From positions 124,001 through 188,000 of the forward strand of contig NZ_JAXLPB010000006.1 in the NCBI RefSeq assembly GCF_034321785.1: DNA of 64,000 bases, written 5' to 3'. Positions within the stretch are counted from its first letter, which is position 1. Each line of letters begins with the position of its first letter. Source of the stretch: Fulvimarina uroteuthidis. GTDB lineage: Bacteria; Pseudomonadota; Alphaproteobacteria; Rhizobiales; Rhizobiaceae. The position numbers and the translations under genes were made by a program. Below the pieces are notes generated by a model, which was not told the origin of the DNA, made no database searches, and was given only the letters and a program-made list of their open reading frames with translations. This document shows positions 25,874 to 34,405 of this stretch, piece after piece.

Positions 25874-27391
25874 GTGAAGGCGCGCGCAACAATCCACAAG
25901 GATTTCACCATCGCCCGCATCGACGACCGCCTGTATTCGGCGTTCATCGAACATATGGGTCGTGCAATCTACACCGGCATCTACGAGCCCGATCACCCCA
26001 CTGCGAATGCGCAGGGGTTCCGCGAGGACGTGCTGGATCTCGTCCGCGCCCTCGACATTCCCGCGATCCGCTATCCGGGCGGCAACTTCGTCTCGGCCTA
26101 TAACTGGGAAGACGGGATCGGCCCCAGGGACCAGCGGCCGGTGCGGCTGGATCTGGCGTGGCGATCGCGCGAGACGAATCAGGTCGGGATCAATGAATTC
26201 GCGGGCTGGGCCAAAGATGCCGGGATCGAGATGATGCTGGCCGTCAATCTCGGCACCCGCAGCATCGAGGACGCACGCAACTTCGTCGAATATTGCAACT
26301 ACCCCCGAGGCACTTATTGGAGCGATCTGCGCCGCCAGCACGGTGTCGAAGATCCCTATGACGTGCAGATGTGGTGCCTGGGCAACGAGATGGACGGGCC
26401 TTGGCAGATCGGCCACAAGGAGGCCAAGGAATACGGGCGTCTGGCCGACGAGACCTCCAAGGCCGTCAAGGCCTTCGGTCGCGGCATCGAGACGGTTGTC
26501 TGCGGATCGTCCAACGACCGGATGGCCACCTATCCCGAGTGGGAGCGACAGGTTCTGGACGAGTGCTACGAGAATGTCGATTACATCTCGCTGCACAAGT
26601 ATTTTGGCAATACCAGCCATAATACGCTGAACTACTTCGCCAAGATCGACGAAACAGGTCGCTACATCCAGGCCATCGGCGGCGTCATCGATTTCATCAA
26701 GGCCAAGAAGCGCGCCAAGAACGACGTCCATATCTGCTTCGACGAATGGAACGTGTGGTATCACAACCGCGAGCAGGACACCCGCAACTGGCGCGAATGG
26801 GATTGGCCGGAGGCGCCCGAGCTTCTGGAAGAGGACTACAATCTGGAAGACGCGCTTCTGGTGGGCGGGCTGCTGAACGAATTCATCCGGCGCTCGGATC
26901 GGGTCAAGATCGCCTGCATCGCGCAGCTCGTCAACGTCATCGCCCCGATCCGCGCGGAAAAGGGCGGCAAGGCCTGGGCGACCTCGATCTATCACCCCTA
27001 TCAGTTCGCCAGCCTCTACGGGCGCGGTACGGCGCTGGACGTGGCGGTGGACGGGCCGCGCTACAATGCGCAGGTCGCGCACGACGTCAGCTATCTCGAC
27101 ATCGCCGCGGTGCACGCGGCGGACGGTCGGTCGCTGGCGATATTCGCGATCAACCGCAGCCCAGACGAGGCCATGGAGCTGGATCTGGCGTTGAACGGCT
27201 TTCGGGACGCCCGCTTGATCGACCATCAGGTGCTGGGCGGCGAGGGCATCGGCGCGCGCGAGGCCAATACCAGCGCCGATCCCTTCCGGATCACCCCGCG
27301 CAAGGGCGACAGGCTGTCGGTGGACGACGGCACGCTGCGGGCCGAGCTGCCGCCTTTGTCCTATCACCTGATCCGCATTGCCGTGCAGTGA
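25874..27391 (+). CDS. abfA: Alpha-L-arabinofuranosidase, GH51
   Basis: A 505-residue cytoplasmic enzyme that removes arabinofuranosyl residues from short arabino-oligosaccharides. Catalytic residues are Glu in WCLGNEMDGPWQ (acid/base) and Glu in CFDEWNVWYHN (nucleophile). The N-terminus KARATIHKDFTIARIDDRLY and YPGGNFVSAYNWEDG are typical GH51 stretches. The GTG at 25874 is taken as start because of the strong gggggaggga site directly before it and the family length; an ATG further upstream (25799) would overlap the LysR gene and add an unconserved tail. With a LysR regulator before it and ABC transporter remains after it, it belongs to a plant-polysaccharide arabinose uptake operon that has been damaged. 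Confidence 0.94.
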   Translation: MKARATIHKDFTIARIDDRLYSAFIEHMGRAIYTGIYEPDHPTANAQGFREDVLDLVRALDIPAIRYPGGNFVSAYNWEDGIGPRDQRPVRLDLAWRSRETNQVGINEFAGWAKDAGIEMMLAVNLGTRSIEDARNFVEYCNYPRGTYWSDLRRQHGVEDPYDVQMWCLGNEMDGPWQIGHKEAKEYGRLADETSKAVKAFGRGIETVVCGSSNDRMATYPEWERQVLDECYENVDYISLHKYFGNTSHNTLNYFAKIDETGRYIQAIGGVIDFIKAKKRAKNDVHICFDEWNVWYHNREQDTRNWREWDWPEAPELLEEDYNLEDALLVGGLLNEFIRRSDRVKIACIAQLVNVIAPIRAEKGGKAWATSIYHPYQFASLYGRGTALDVAVDGPRYNAQVAHDVSYLDIAAVHAADGRSLAIFAINRSPDEAMELDLALNGFRDARLIDHQVLGGEGIGAREANTSADPFRITPRKGDRLSVDDGTLRAELPPLSYHLIRIAVQ

Positions 27392-27393
27392 CG

Positions 27394-27756
27394 ATGGAGA
27401 TTGCGGAACAACAGCAGATGAACGCAGACAGCGGCGTTCGGCTGGAAGCGGTCACCAAATCCTTCGGCGTGGTCGAGATTATCCGCGGCGTCGACATCAG
27501 CATCGAGAAGGGCGAATTCGCGGTCTTCATCGGACCGTCGGGCTGCGGCAAGTCCACCTTGCTGCGGATGATCGCGGGACTGGAGGACACGAGCACGGGC
27601 ACGATCCGCATCGGCTCGCGCGACGTGACGGACGAGGACCCCGCCAAGCGCGGCGTGGCGATGGTGTTTCAGTCCTACGCGCTTTATCCGCATCTCACCG
27701 TGTTCGAGAACATGGCCTTCAGCCTGCGCCTGGCGCGCGAGTGCAAGGACGTGGTG
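27394..27756 (+). pseudogene. Sugar ABC transporter ATP-binding protein, 5' fragment
   Basis: The first 120 or so residues of a MsmK/UgpC-type ATPase, starting 2 bp after the abfA stop. Walker A GPSGCGKSTLL and the Q-loop region MVFQSYALYPHLTVFENMAF are intact. After LRLARECKDVVR the similarity ends, and the DNA continues with a permease gene in another frame. The ABC signature (LSGGQ), Walker B, the switch histidine and the C-terminal regulatory domain are missing, so the product cannot work as a transporter ATPase. The reading frame happens to stay open to 28806, giving a chimeric protein without meaning after the break. The likely cause is an internal deletion. Confidence 0.88.
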
Positions 27757-28390
27757 CGACCCGCGCTGGTATCTGAATTCGGTAGGTACATCGGTTATCA
27801 TCACGGCTGTCGTGCTATTTACCGGCATGATGTGCGCCTATGCCCTGTCGCAGCTGCGCTTTCCGGGCCGCAAGCTGCTTTATCTCCTGATCGTGGCCAG
27901 TTTCATGGTGCCGATCCCGGCGCTGTATGTCGCGCAGTTCATCCTGATGAACGATTTCGGGCTCGTGAACAGCTGGGCCGGAATCATCATGCCGCAGCTT
28001 GTCGTTCCAGTCGTGATCATCGTCTACAAGCAGTTCTTCGATGCCATTCCCCGCGAGATGCGCGAGGCGGTCCTTCTGGACGGCGGCGGAGAGTTCACGC
28101 TGCTGTTCAAGCTCTATCTGCCGCTGAACTGGGGCATCACCGCGGCCCTTGCCATCATCACCTTCATCGGCGCCTGGAACAACTTCTTCTGGCCGTTCCT
28201 GATCGCCAGCAGCGAAAGCATGATGACGATCCCCGTGGGTATCACGCAGGTCAACGACACCTTCGGCATCGCCTACGGTCGCATCATGGCTCTGGCTCTG
28301 CTGGCCGCCGCGCCGGTGATCCTTGCCTATCTCGTGTTCCAGAAGCGCGTGACGGACGCGGTGATGGTCTCGGCCGGGGTCAAGGGCTAG
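27757..28390 (+). pseudogene. Carbohydrate ABC transporter permease (MalG/AraQ-type), 3' fragment
   Basis: In the second forward frame the sequence reads PRWYLNSVGTSVIITAVVLF and then through the rest of an inner-membrane sugar permease, including the EAA loop (REAVLLDGGGEFTLLFKLYL), FIGAWNNFFWPFLI and the usual end KRVTDAVMVSAGVKG. The first 80 or so residues, with the first membrane segment, are absent and no start codon with a ribosome-binding site is available, so it is a 3' fragment. The junction with the ATPase fragment is within about 27751-27763. A substrate-binding protein and the second permease, which this importer needs, are not in the window and were probably lost in the same deletion. 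Confidence 0.88.
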
Positions 28391-29129
28391 GTCCAGCCCC
28401 GTCAGGGCCGAACGGCTCCGGTCGAGAGCGGGGCGTGTTGGGGCGATGGTGTCCCTTGTCTCGATCGCCCGGAGTTGCAAGGGCATCGGCAGGATGCGCG
28501 TGTCGGCTGAGGCCCTGGACGATGGATGCGGTGATCGACCAAAATCTCGCGCCGGAAGTCCGCTCTGCCGTCCCGCTGATCGCCCGAGCTTTCGTCGCGC
28601 AGCCGACGTCCACCTCGTCATCGGTCCCGACGCGCATGATGGCATGGCAAGGCGGCTCTGAACGTGCCGGACAACAAAGGGTCCGAAGCGGCTTTCCGTC
28701 CGGGGCGTCTTCGCGCGCAATCGCGAGCGGACACAACAAAGCCGCCAGAAGTTTCCTTCGGCGGCTCAGCGCGTCCGTTGAGGACGGTGCAGCTGTCTCG
28801 GTTTGAATGCCAGTACATCCGTGGTCAACGAACCGAGAAGCTCTTGGCGCGCGAGCCCCGTAAGGCTGCGCGCTGCACACTGCTTAAATGGATATCATCC
28901 GGGCCTTGTGCAAGGCTTGAGCCGTCGCATGCCCCGAGGCGCCTGAGAACCCATGCCCGGTAGGGAAACGCGCGTCCGGGTGATCGGGAATGCCGGATGC
29001 CTGAATTACCGGGATGACACACGGCGTGTCGTTCAGGTCGGGTTCAAGCGAAAGGTGCTTGACCAATTCGAGGATCACGTCTTCTCCTGCCTTGGGGCAG
29101 CCGCGATTCGACTTCGACAACAGGACCAG
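28391..29129. other. Intergenic, no gene seen
   Basis: About 740 bp after the broken ABC permease. Apart from the hairpin at 28741-28765, I see no tRNA, no protein family pattern and no repeats. Short frames on the minus strand (for example 28884-29144) overlap the start of the next gene and look like chance. Confidence 0.5.
28741..28765 (-). terminator. Hairpin with T-rich tail on the minus strand
   Basis: GCCGCC and GGCGGC, then GAAG and CTTC with one unpaired base, form a 10-bp stem around TTTC. Read on the minus strand the hairpin is followed by TTTGTTGT, like a weak terminator, although no minus-strand gene ends here. On the plus strand it has no T-run. It may be a remnant or may block antisense transcription. 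Confidence 0.4.
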
Positions 29130-30836
29130 ATGAACGCAAGCCACGATCCAATCTTTGTCCTGCTGTCCCTCCTCATCGCCGTCCTCGGTTCATGGACGGC
29201 GCTCGATCTGTTTCGCCGTGTGAGGGCCAATCCGGGACAGGCAAGGCTTGTCTGGCTCGCCATCGCCGCGCTTTCCATGGGCCTCAGCATCTGGTCCATG
29301 CATTTCGTCGCGATGCTGGGTTTCGACCCGGGATCGGCCGTGCGGTACGATCCGCTCCTCACATTCCTCTCCATGGTTCTGGCGATCGGGGCGACGGGCG
29401 CGGCCTTCTTCTTCGCGTCGCGCGACAATGCGCGGCTTTCGCACGTTTTCATCGCCGGAAGCGTCATGGGCATCGGTATCTGCCTGATGCATTATGTCGG
29501 CATGGCGGCGCTGCGCACCGCCGTCTCCCTCGGCTACGATGCGCGCCTCGTCGTCCTGTCGCTGCTGATCGCGATCGCCGCCTCGACGGCGGCTCTTCTC
29601 GTTGCGCGGCGGGAGCCGTCGTTCAGCCTGCGCGTGATCGCTGCCCTCATCCTCGGTGCGGCGATCGTCGGAATGCACTATACGGCCATGGCAGCCCTCG
29701 AACTCATTCCCACGCTTGAAGTCCGGCTGGAGCCATACGGCGCGCCGCCCTACGTGCTGGCGGTCTCGGTTGCCGGCGGCACGCTCCTGATCCTGCTGCT
29801 GGCGCTGATGGCCTCCCTCTCCGACCAGCGGGCCAACGTCATCTCGGCGCTCGAGGCGGGCGGCGTCGGCTATTGGGAACTCGACCTTCGCACGCACGCC
29901 CTGCAGATCTCCCCGCGGGGCAAGGATATTTGCGGCGTGAAGCGCGAGGACGATTTCACGCACGAGCAATTTCTCTTCCGGCTGTCGCCGGAAGAACGGG
30001 AGAAGCGTGACCATGTCTTCGAAGCCGCACTGGCGACGGGTTCGGATTACAATGCGGAATACTGCCTGACGGAGGATGCGCGCTGGGTCAATCTTCGGGG
30101 TCGGGTGATGCGCGACGGGCGCGGCCGTCCCCGGCGGATGATCGGCGTCATCCTCGACGTGACGGACCGGCACGAGGCGTTCGCCGCCGTCTCCTTGAGC
30201 GAACGGCGCCAGCGCCTGATGGTCAACGAACTCAATCATCGCGTGAAGAACACCCTGGCGACCATCCAGTCGATCGCCCGGCAGACCGCCCGGAACGCCA
30301 ACAGCCCCGAGGAGTTCCGCGTGAGCTTCGAAGGGCGCCTTCTCGCACTGTCGGAAACGCACAATGCTTTGACCCGCGGAGGCTGGGAGGTCGCCTGCCT
30401 CCGCGAACTCTTCGAGCACGAGCTCAAACCCTATTCCGAAGCGCAGATCCATATCGAGGGCCCGAGCGTGTCCCTCGAGCCGCGCGAAGCCCTGGCGCTC
30501 GGCATGGTCATCCACGAACTCGCCACCAATGCCGCCAAGTACGGGGCGCTCTCCGTGCCGACCGGCTCGGTCCACGTCGCCTGGGCGCTTCTGCCGGGGG
30601 AACGGGACGCCGATCCCTCGACCCTGACGCTCGACTGGTCCGAACAGGGCGGCCCGGTCGTGCAGGCGCCGAACCGCAAGGGCTTCGGCTCGCGCCTGCT
30701 GCACCTCAGTATCGAAAGGGAAATGGGCGGCAAGGCCGAGTTGCGCTACGAGGCGCACGGCTTCGTGTGCTCCCTGTCGATCCCCCTCGTTCGGATGGCC
30801 GTCGTCGAGTTCAGCGAGGAGGCCCTCGGCTTCTAG
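29130..30836 (+). CDS. MHYT-domain sensor histidine kinase of the HWE family
   Basis: A 568-residue inner-membrane kinase. The first about 240 residues are an MHYT sensor with seven hydrophobic segments and three copies of the motif in SMHFVAML (about residue 56), LMHYVGMA and GMHYTAMA, proposed to bind a metal and sense a diatomic gas. A PAS domain (about 250-350) follows, then the HWE/HisKA_2 kinase: LNHRVKNTLATIQSIARQT with the phosphorylated His near residue 369, the N-box HELATNAAKYGAL near 463, and LDWSEQGG. The ATG at 29130 starts directly before the first membrane helix; the frame is open upstream without a sensible start. No response regulator is adjacent, as is common for HWE kinases. 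Confidence 0.93.
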   Translation: MNASHDPIFVLLSLLIAVLGSWTALDLFRRVRANPGQARLVWLAIAALSMGLSIWSMHFVAMLGFDPGSAVRYDPLLTFLSMVLAIGATGAAFFFASRDNARLSHVFIAGSVMGIGICLMHYVGMAALRTAVSLGYDARLVVLSLLIAIAASTAALLVARREPSFSLRVIAALILGAAIVGMHYTAMAALELIPTLEVRLEPYGAPPYVLAVSVAGGTLLILLLALMASLSDQRANVISALEAGGVGYWELDLRTHALQISPRGKDICGVKREDDFTHEQFLFRLSPEEREKRDHVFEAALATGSDYNAEYCLTEDARWVNLRGRVMRDGRGRPRRMIGVILDVTDRHEAFAAVSLSERRQRLMVNELNHRVKNTLATIQSIARQTARNANSPEEFRVSFEGRLLALSETHNALTRGGWEVACLRELFEHELKPYSEAQIHIEGPSVSLEPREALALGMVIHELATNAAKYGALSVPTGSVHVAWALLPGERDADPSTLTLDWSEQGGPVVQAPNRKGFGSRLLHLSIEREMGGKAELRYEAHGFVCSLSIPLVRMAVVEFSEEALGF

Positions 30837-31213
30837 AGCATCGCGCGCCTCTTCCGATAAACGAGGCCGTGACAATCCGTTCGATGTCACGCATCGGGCT
30901 TTCCGGCAGGCAATTCCGATTGTCGGGTCGATGCTTGAGGACGAACGTCTCTCGATCGTCGCCGGGCGCGGCTGGATGGGCCGGGGGGGGCACGGCAGCC
31001 CTGCCGCCGGACAGTGCCGCAGACCGCCATCGCATTGCGGCCGCGCACGCCCTTTGCCGGCGATATAAGGCGATCCAATGCCGTGTCCGCTCCGCCGACC
31101 GCCCGTGCAATCGGTGCCTGGGCGAGGATTCAGAGGACTTGAAGGGTGCGATTGCGGAACAATCTCCCGGATGTCGCACGACATTCGCGCTCGCCCCGGG
31201 GATTGACCCATCC
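30837..31213. other. Intergenic, no gene seen
   Basis: Between the kinase gene and pgpA, on the same strand. It contains a run of nine G after gcc (about 30981-30990) but no clear terminator, RNA or reading frame with features. Confidence 0.45.
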
Positions 31214-31729
31214 ATGCTGCCTGAATTCTCGATCGCCTTGCTTCCCGAGGCCATCGGCCCTGGGGGTCATGCCGCGCTGCTGATCGCAAGCTGGTTCGGT
31301 GCCGGTTTTGTCGAACCGCTGCGCGCAAGCTTGGCCGTTGCCAGCGTCTGGCCGCTTGCGGTTCTTCTGGCAGGACGCTCGGCCCTGGCGCTTGCCCTGG
31401 CCGCGTTTTCGGTCGCGATCGTCGGTGCATGGTCGGCGGAGGCCTGGCAGGATCTGTTGTCGATCCGGGACGACCGCCGGATCGTGGCAGACGAGGTCGC
31501 CGGATATCTGGCCGGATTGGCGCTGCTCGGCAGGACGGGGTGGTTCGGTGCCGCCGGCTTCGGCGCGCTTTTCCTCCTGCTCGATCGTCTGAAGCCTTGG
31601 CCTTTCGATCGGATGGAGGCCATGGCCGGAGGCGTCGGCGTGGTGGCCGACGATCTGGCGGTCGGCATGTTTCTCGGCCTTGCCATCCTGCTGGTCCGGG
31701 CGTTGCGAACCCCGATCGGTGGCAAGTGA
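31214..31729 (+). CDS. pgpA: Phosphatidylglycerophosphatase A
   Basis: A 171-residue inner-membrane phosphatase that dephosphorylates phosphatidylglycerol phosphate in phospholipid synthesis. Recognised by the PgpA core IRDDRRIVADEVAGYLAGL (about residues 82-100), in which the acidic residues bind the metal, and by LFLLLDRLKPWPFDRME followed by GVGVVADDLAVGM near the C-terminus. Four hydrophobic segments are present. The ATG at 31214 is the first one giving the normal length; a much longer frame upstream has no features. It stands alone on the plus strand before rirA. Confidence 0.93.
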   Translation: MLPEFSIALLPEAIGPGGHAALLIASWFGAGFVEPLRASLAVASVWPLAVLLAGRSALALALAAFSVAIVGAWSAEAWQDLLSIRDDRRIVADEVAGYLAGLALLGRTGWFGAAGFGALFLLLDRLKPWPFDRMEAMAGGVGVVADDLAVGMFLGLAILLVRALRTPIGGK

Positions 31730-31906
31730 GCCCGGTTTTACGCGCCCATGCCGGCTCTCGTGGGGGCAGGATGCCGGTGTTCACAAGGCGGCATTCGAAA
31801 GCTGATTTAATCTTGCTGTGAGGATTCGCCGCGAGGCGGGGATCGACCGCGGACTTCGTCCGATCCACGAGGGGTCCGAGCGTCCGGCAAAGGGGCTGGC
31901 AAAAAG

Positions 31907-31925
31907 ACTGGAAAGGTTCTAAATT
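31907..31925. promoter_or_regulatory. Possible half Irr box upstream of rirA
   Basis: ACTGGAAAGGTTCTAAATT, 37 bp before the rirA start, keeps the right half TTCTAAA of the Irr-type palindromes at 34193 and 39644 and the central GAA-N3-TTC, but its left half differs. Irr control of rirA is known in Agrobacterium, so a degenerate Irr site here would make sense. The match is weak and this is an inference. Confidence 0.4.
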
Positions 31926-31961
31926 GGATGAAGAAAGTCTTGTTCAACGGAGGTCCACCGC

Positions 31962-32408
31962 ATGCGCTTGACGCGCCAGACCAACTACGCGATCCGGATC
32001 CTGATGTATCTCGCTGCCAAACCCGACCGCCTCAGCCGGCTGGGTGAAATCGCGAAGTCCTATTCGGCGCCAGAGCCTTTCATGTTCAAGATCCTGCAGC
32101 CTCTTGTCGCCGCCGGCATGGTGGAGACGGTACGGGGAAGGGGCGGCGGCATTCGCCTTGCGAGGGATGCGAGCGACATCAATCTCCGGGAAGTCGTCGA
32201 GCTGACCGAAGAGGGATTTTCGATGGCCGAATGCTTCGAGTCGGGTTCGGACTGCCCGCTCATCCACAGCTGCGAGCTGAACAGCGCGCTTCGCGAAGCC
32301 CTCAACGCCTTTCTTTCCACGCTCGGCCGCTTCACCATTGCCGACCTGACCAAGAACAAGGCCTATCTCCACCGCACGCTCGGCATCGACAGCGAGATCG
32401 CCGCCTGA
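31962..32408 (+). CDS. rirA: Iron-responsive Rrf2-family regulator RirA
   Basis: A 148-residue Fe-S cluster repressor that shuts off iron-uptake genes in many rhizobia when iron is sufficient. The winged-helix N-terminus starts MRLTRQTNYAIRILMYLAA, followed by FMFKILQPLVAAGMVETVRG and the basic wing RGRGGGIRLA. The three cluster cysteines are at residues 91, 98 and 104 (ECFESGSDCPLIHSCELN), the spacing known for RirA. The sequence STLGRFTIADLTKNK near the C-terminus also matches RirA rather than IscR or NsrR. It heads an iron-related region (dps, siderophore receptor, ABC importer), where TGA-N9-TCA sites of the RirA type are found. Confidence 0.95.
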   Translation: MRLTRQTNYAIRILMYLAAKPDRLSRLGEIAKSYSAPEPFMFKILQPLVAAGMVETVRGRGGGIRLARDASDINLREVVELTEEGFSMAECFESGSDCPLIHSCELNSALREALNAFLSTLGRFTIADLTKNKAYLHRTLGIDSEIAA

Positions 32409-32519
32409 GGGCGGCGTGACCCGCGACGAGCCCGGACTGCGACTTGAAATCGGACTGTGCGGCCGCGATGTCGAACAAGGCTGCCCGCTTGCGGCGGGCG
32501 TCGATTGTGGATGGGGTGG

Positions 32520-32822
32520 ATGAGCCAAGTGATCAGGGATGAACCGGGCGGCGAAGAAGCGGCGTGGGAGAGTGCGCCGAGCCCGTGCATCGACGTATGC
32601 AAATACAAGCGGCAGGGCCGGTGCATCGCCTGCTCGATGACGAAGCTGGAGAAACAGGCCTTTCCCCATTCGGGAGGCGCGGCGCAGAAGAGGGCGTTCA
32701 TCAACGCGCTGATCGGCCGGCTGGAGGAGACTGGCCGCAACCCGGCGTTCTGGGCCTACACCTATCGACACAAATGCGAACGCGAAGGCGTTCCGTGTCC
32801 GATCGAGATCGAAGAAGGATAG
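32520..32822 (+). CDS. DUF1289 family protein (copy 1)
   Basis: A 100-residue protein with the DUF1289 pattern: SPCIDVCKYKRQGRCIACSM (residues about 21-40, four Cys) and, near the end, HKCEREGVPCP with two more Cys, probably a metal or Fe-S binding unit. Function is unknown. The start is taken at ATG 32520; another ATG three codons upstream is possible. It follows rirA by 111 bp and points towards the shared terminator before dps. A second DUF1289 gene lies at 34406-34663, also in the iron region, with a very similar Cys layout. Confidence 0.88.
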   Translation: MSQVIRDEPGGEEAAWESAPSPCIDVCKYKRQGRCIACSMTKLEKQAFPHSGGAAQKRAFINALIGRLEETGRNPAFWAYTYRHKCEREGVPCPIEIEEG

Positions 32823-32918
32823 GTGCGCGGAGGCCAGGGGTCCCCGGCAAGGCGCAGGACGGCGGCCCTCGTCCGCTGAGTGGGTTGGGCCCGGTCGGGC
32901 GCACGACGTGACGGGCCC

Positions 32919-32941
32919 TTGCGCGGTTCAGCGCCGCGCAA
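32919..32941. repeat. Inverted repeat / hairpin
   Basis: TTGCGCGG and CCGCGCAA form an 8-bp perfect stem around a 7-base loop, followed on the plus strand by ACAAAAAGG. It directly precedes the terminator at 32949 and may act with it in ending transcription of the upstream DUF1289 gene. Confidence 0.5.
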
Positions 32942-32948
32942 ACAAAAA

Positions 32949-32987
32949 GGCCGCACGCTCCTTGCGGAGCGCGCGGCCCTTCCTTTT
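32949..32987. terminator. Bidirectional Rho-independent terminator between DUF1289 gene and dps
   Basis: A 13-bp stem, GGCCGC-A-CGCTCC against GGAGCG-C-GCGGCC with one A-C mismatch, around a TTGC loop. It has AAAAA before it and CTTCCTTTT after it, so it can work in both directions. It sits between the ends of the convergent genes at 32822 and 33052. Confidence 0.88.
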
Positions 32988-33051
32988 AGAATCGACCCGC
33001 ACTCACTCGCCCTCTTGACGAAGCGGGTCGACGAAGCCGGTCTAGGGCGAC

Positions 33052-33531
33052 TTATGCCGTCGTCTTGAGGTGGGCGCGCAGCATCCAGGCGAACTTGTCG
33101 TGCACCTCGATCCGGTTCGTCGCCATGTCGTTGGTCGCCCAGTCGCCATGTTCCTCGGCCACTTCCGCCAGAGCCGACAGGGTGGAGGACAGGGTTTCCT
33201 GATCCTTCATCATGATCTCGACCATGGATTTCGCGTCCGTATGGCCGTCATGTTCTTCGATCACGGAGCGCTCGAGGAAGACCGCGTAGCGGCCCTCGGC
33301 ATGGGCGTCGAAGGACTTGATGCGCTCGGCGAGGAAATCCTGCCCTTCGAAATGATCCTCGTAGATTTTCTGGAACAGTTCGTGAAGCGGCCCGAATGCC
33401 ATGCCGGTGACGTTCCAGTGGAAGTTCTGCGCCTTCATCGTGGTGACGGTCGTCTCGGCGAGCGCCTGGGTAAGGCCTTCGACGATTTCCTGCTTGGCGT
33501 TCGGTTCCATTTTCGCGGCGACGAGGCCCAT
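33052..33531 (-). CDS. dps: Dps family ferroxidase / DNA-protecting protein
   Basis: A 159-residue mini-ferritin. It forms a dodecamer that oxidises and stores iron and protects DNA against peroxide. The intersubunit ferroxidase residues have the right spacing: His38 and His50 (NFHWNVTGMAFGPLH), then Asp65 and Glu69 (FEGQDFLAER). The C-terminus LRAHLKTTA is short and only weakly basic, so strong DNA binding through a tail is not expected. The ATG at 33531 has an ideal gaaggaga site; the frame is open upstream without relevance. It belongs with the surrounding iron genes, providing storage against uptake. It is convergent with the DUF1289 gene at 32520. Confidence 0.95.
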   Translation of the reverse strand: MGLVAAKMEPNAKQEIVEGLTQALAETTVTTMKAQNFHWNVTGMAFGPLHELFQKIYEDHFEGQDFLAERIKSFDAHAEGRYAVFLERSVIEEHDGHTDAKSMVEIMMKDQETLSSTLSALAEVAEEHGDWATNDMATNRIEVHDKFAWMLRAHLKTTA

Positions 33532-33694
33532 GATTGTCTCCTTCGGTTTGCTGGTGATCACGGATATCGAATGGGATCGAGGTCCGTATGGTCTGGAGTC
33601 TCTAGGGCTCTTTCTAGAGCATGCGGATGACAGGGCAAACAACCCCCGAGCCATGAATTGCACGTTTAACTGAAGCCGGCACCCGATTGTTCGT

Positions 33695-34171
33695 TCAAAC
33701 GAGCGCCGCGAGGGATGCTGCGAGAAAGCGCATCCAACGGCGTCCCTGCGGCCGCACTCTCCACGAGACCAGCGCCGCGCCCTCCTTCTCTTCGCCCCGG
33801 TCGAACGCACTCAGGAGCCGGAGCATCCAGATCTCGTCGCTCGACGGGTTCCGCGTTCCGGGCCGGTGAAGATCGATGGTCCGCGAGCCGTGACTGACCA
33901 GACCGCGGAAGAAGGCGTTGGCGACCGGTTCGATCGCGCGCTCCTGCGTTCCGGACAGGAGGAAACAGGCGCGCTCGATATCGGGCTTGGGGGCGAGCTT
34001 GCTCTTCAGCGCCAGCCAGCGCAAGCGGTTCAACCGGTCCAGATCGCCGGCGCTGATCTCGGAGTTCCGGCGGGCGGTCGTAGGGCAGCCGCGGCTGCCG
34101 AACGGCAGGATGACGGCGCTCTCGGTGGACGCATCCGGCAGGGGCTTGCGTTGAACAGAAACGGCACTCAT
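33695..34171 (-). CDS. Conserved-looking protein of unknown function in the iron region
   Basis: A 158-residue protein that I do not recognise. It has no signal peptide or membrane segment. The middle (LDRLNRLRWLALKSKLAPKP...FLLSGTQERAIEPVANAFFR) is helical in character. A Trp-containing patch DEIWMLRLLSAFDRGEEKEG is followed by a basic stretch RVRPQGRRWMRFLAASLAAL. Coding use is good and no other frame here is better. It is divergent from the second DUF1289 gene, and the Irr-type palindrome at 34193-34211 lies 21 bp upstream of its start, so it is probably controlled by iron through Irr. Confidence 0.65.
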   Translation of the reverse strand: MSAVSVQRKPLPDASTESAVILPFGSRGCPTTARRNSEISAGDLDRLNRLRWLALKSKLAPKPDIERACFLLSGTQERAIEPVANAFFRGLVSHGSRTIDLHRPGTRNPSSDEIWMLRLLSAFDRGEEKEGAALVSWRVRPQGRRWMRFLAASLAALV

Positions 34172-34192
34172 GAAAGCCGCGATCCTCGTGCA

Positions 34193-34211
34193 GTTTCGAA
34201 TGGTTCTAAAC
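34193..34211. promoter_or_regulatory. Putative Irr box (ICE) between unknown gene and DUF1289 gene
   Basis: GTTTCGAATGGTTCTAAAC is a near-perfect palindrome (GTTTCGAA, 3-base spacer, TTCTAAAC; one mismatched pair). It resembles the iron-control element bound by the haem-sensing regulator Irr in rhizobia. The same two half-sites occur at 39644-39662. A TTGACA hexamer (34212-34217) follows directly, so a bound protein would touch the promoter. The palindrome is seen; assignment to Irr is inferred. Confidence 0.75.
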
Positions 34212-34405
34212 TTGACAATCCTTATCCACCTTAATACCAGCTTGCCGGGCGCTGCGCAATCGGCGACGGAAGCCGGTGGTGCCGTGGTGTCGGCTTGCCG
34301 CGGACGTGCGGCAGAAGCGGCTTCTTTCGCGAGGCTTCACGCCGCATGGGGTCGTGAAGGCGGCAATCCTTTCCAGAACCGAAGACGACGAAGGACGTTT
34401 TGAAC

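Noticed and set aside
27394..28806. A single intact fusion protein from the ATPase start to 28806
   Set aside because: After the break the frame translates the permease DNA out of frame, giving meaningless sequence; the real permease reads in another frame.
28884..29144. Small minus-strand gene of 86 codons before the MHYT kinase
   Set aside because: It overlaps the kinase start, has no homology pattern I recognise and no ribosome-binding site; the nearby minus-strand hairpin alone is not enough.
29190..31868. Minus-strand open frame of 892 codons across the kinase and pgpA
   Set aside because: Antisense shadow of two well-supported genes; no family pattern and no ribosome-binding site.
33583..33625. 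An Irr or RirA operator upstream of dps
   Set aside because: There is a TCTAG...CTAGA type of symmetry, but it matches neither the Irr-type half-sites nor TGA-N9-TCA.
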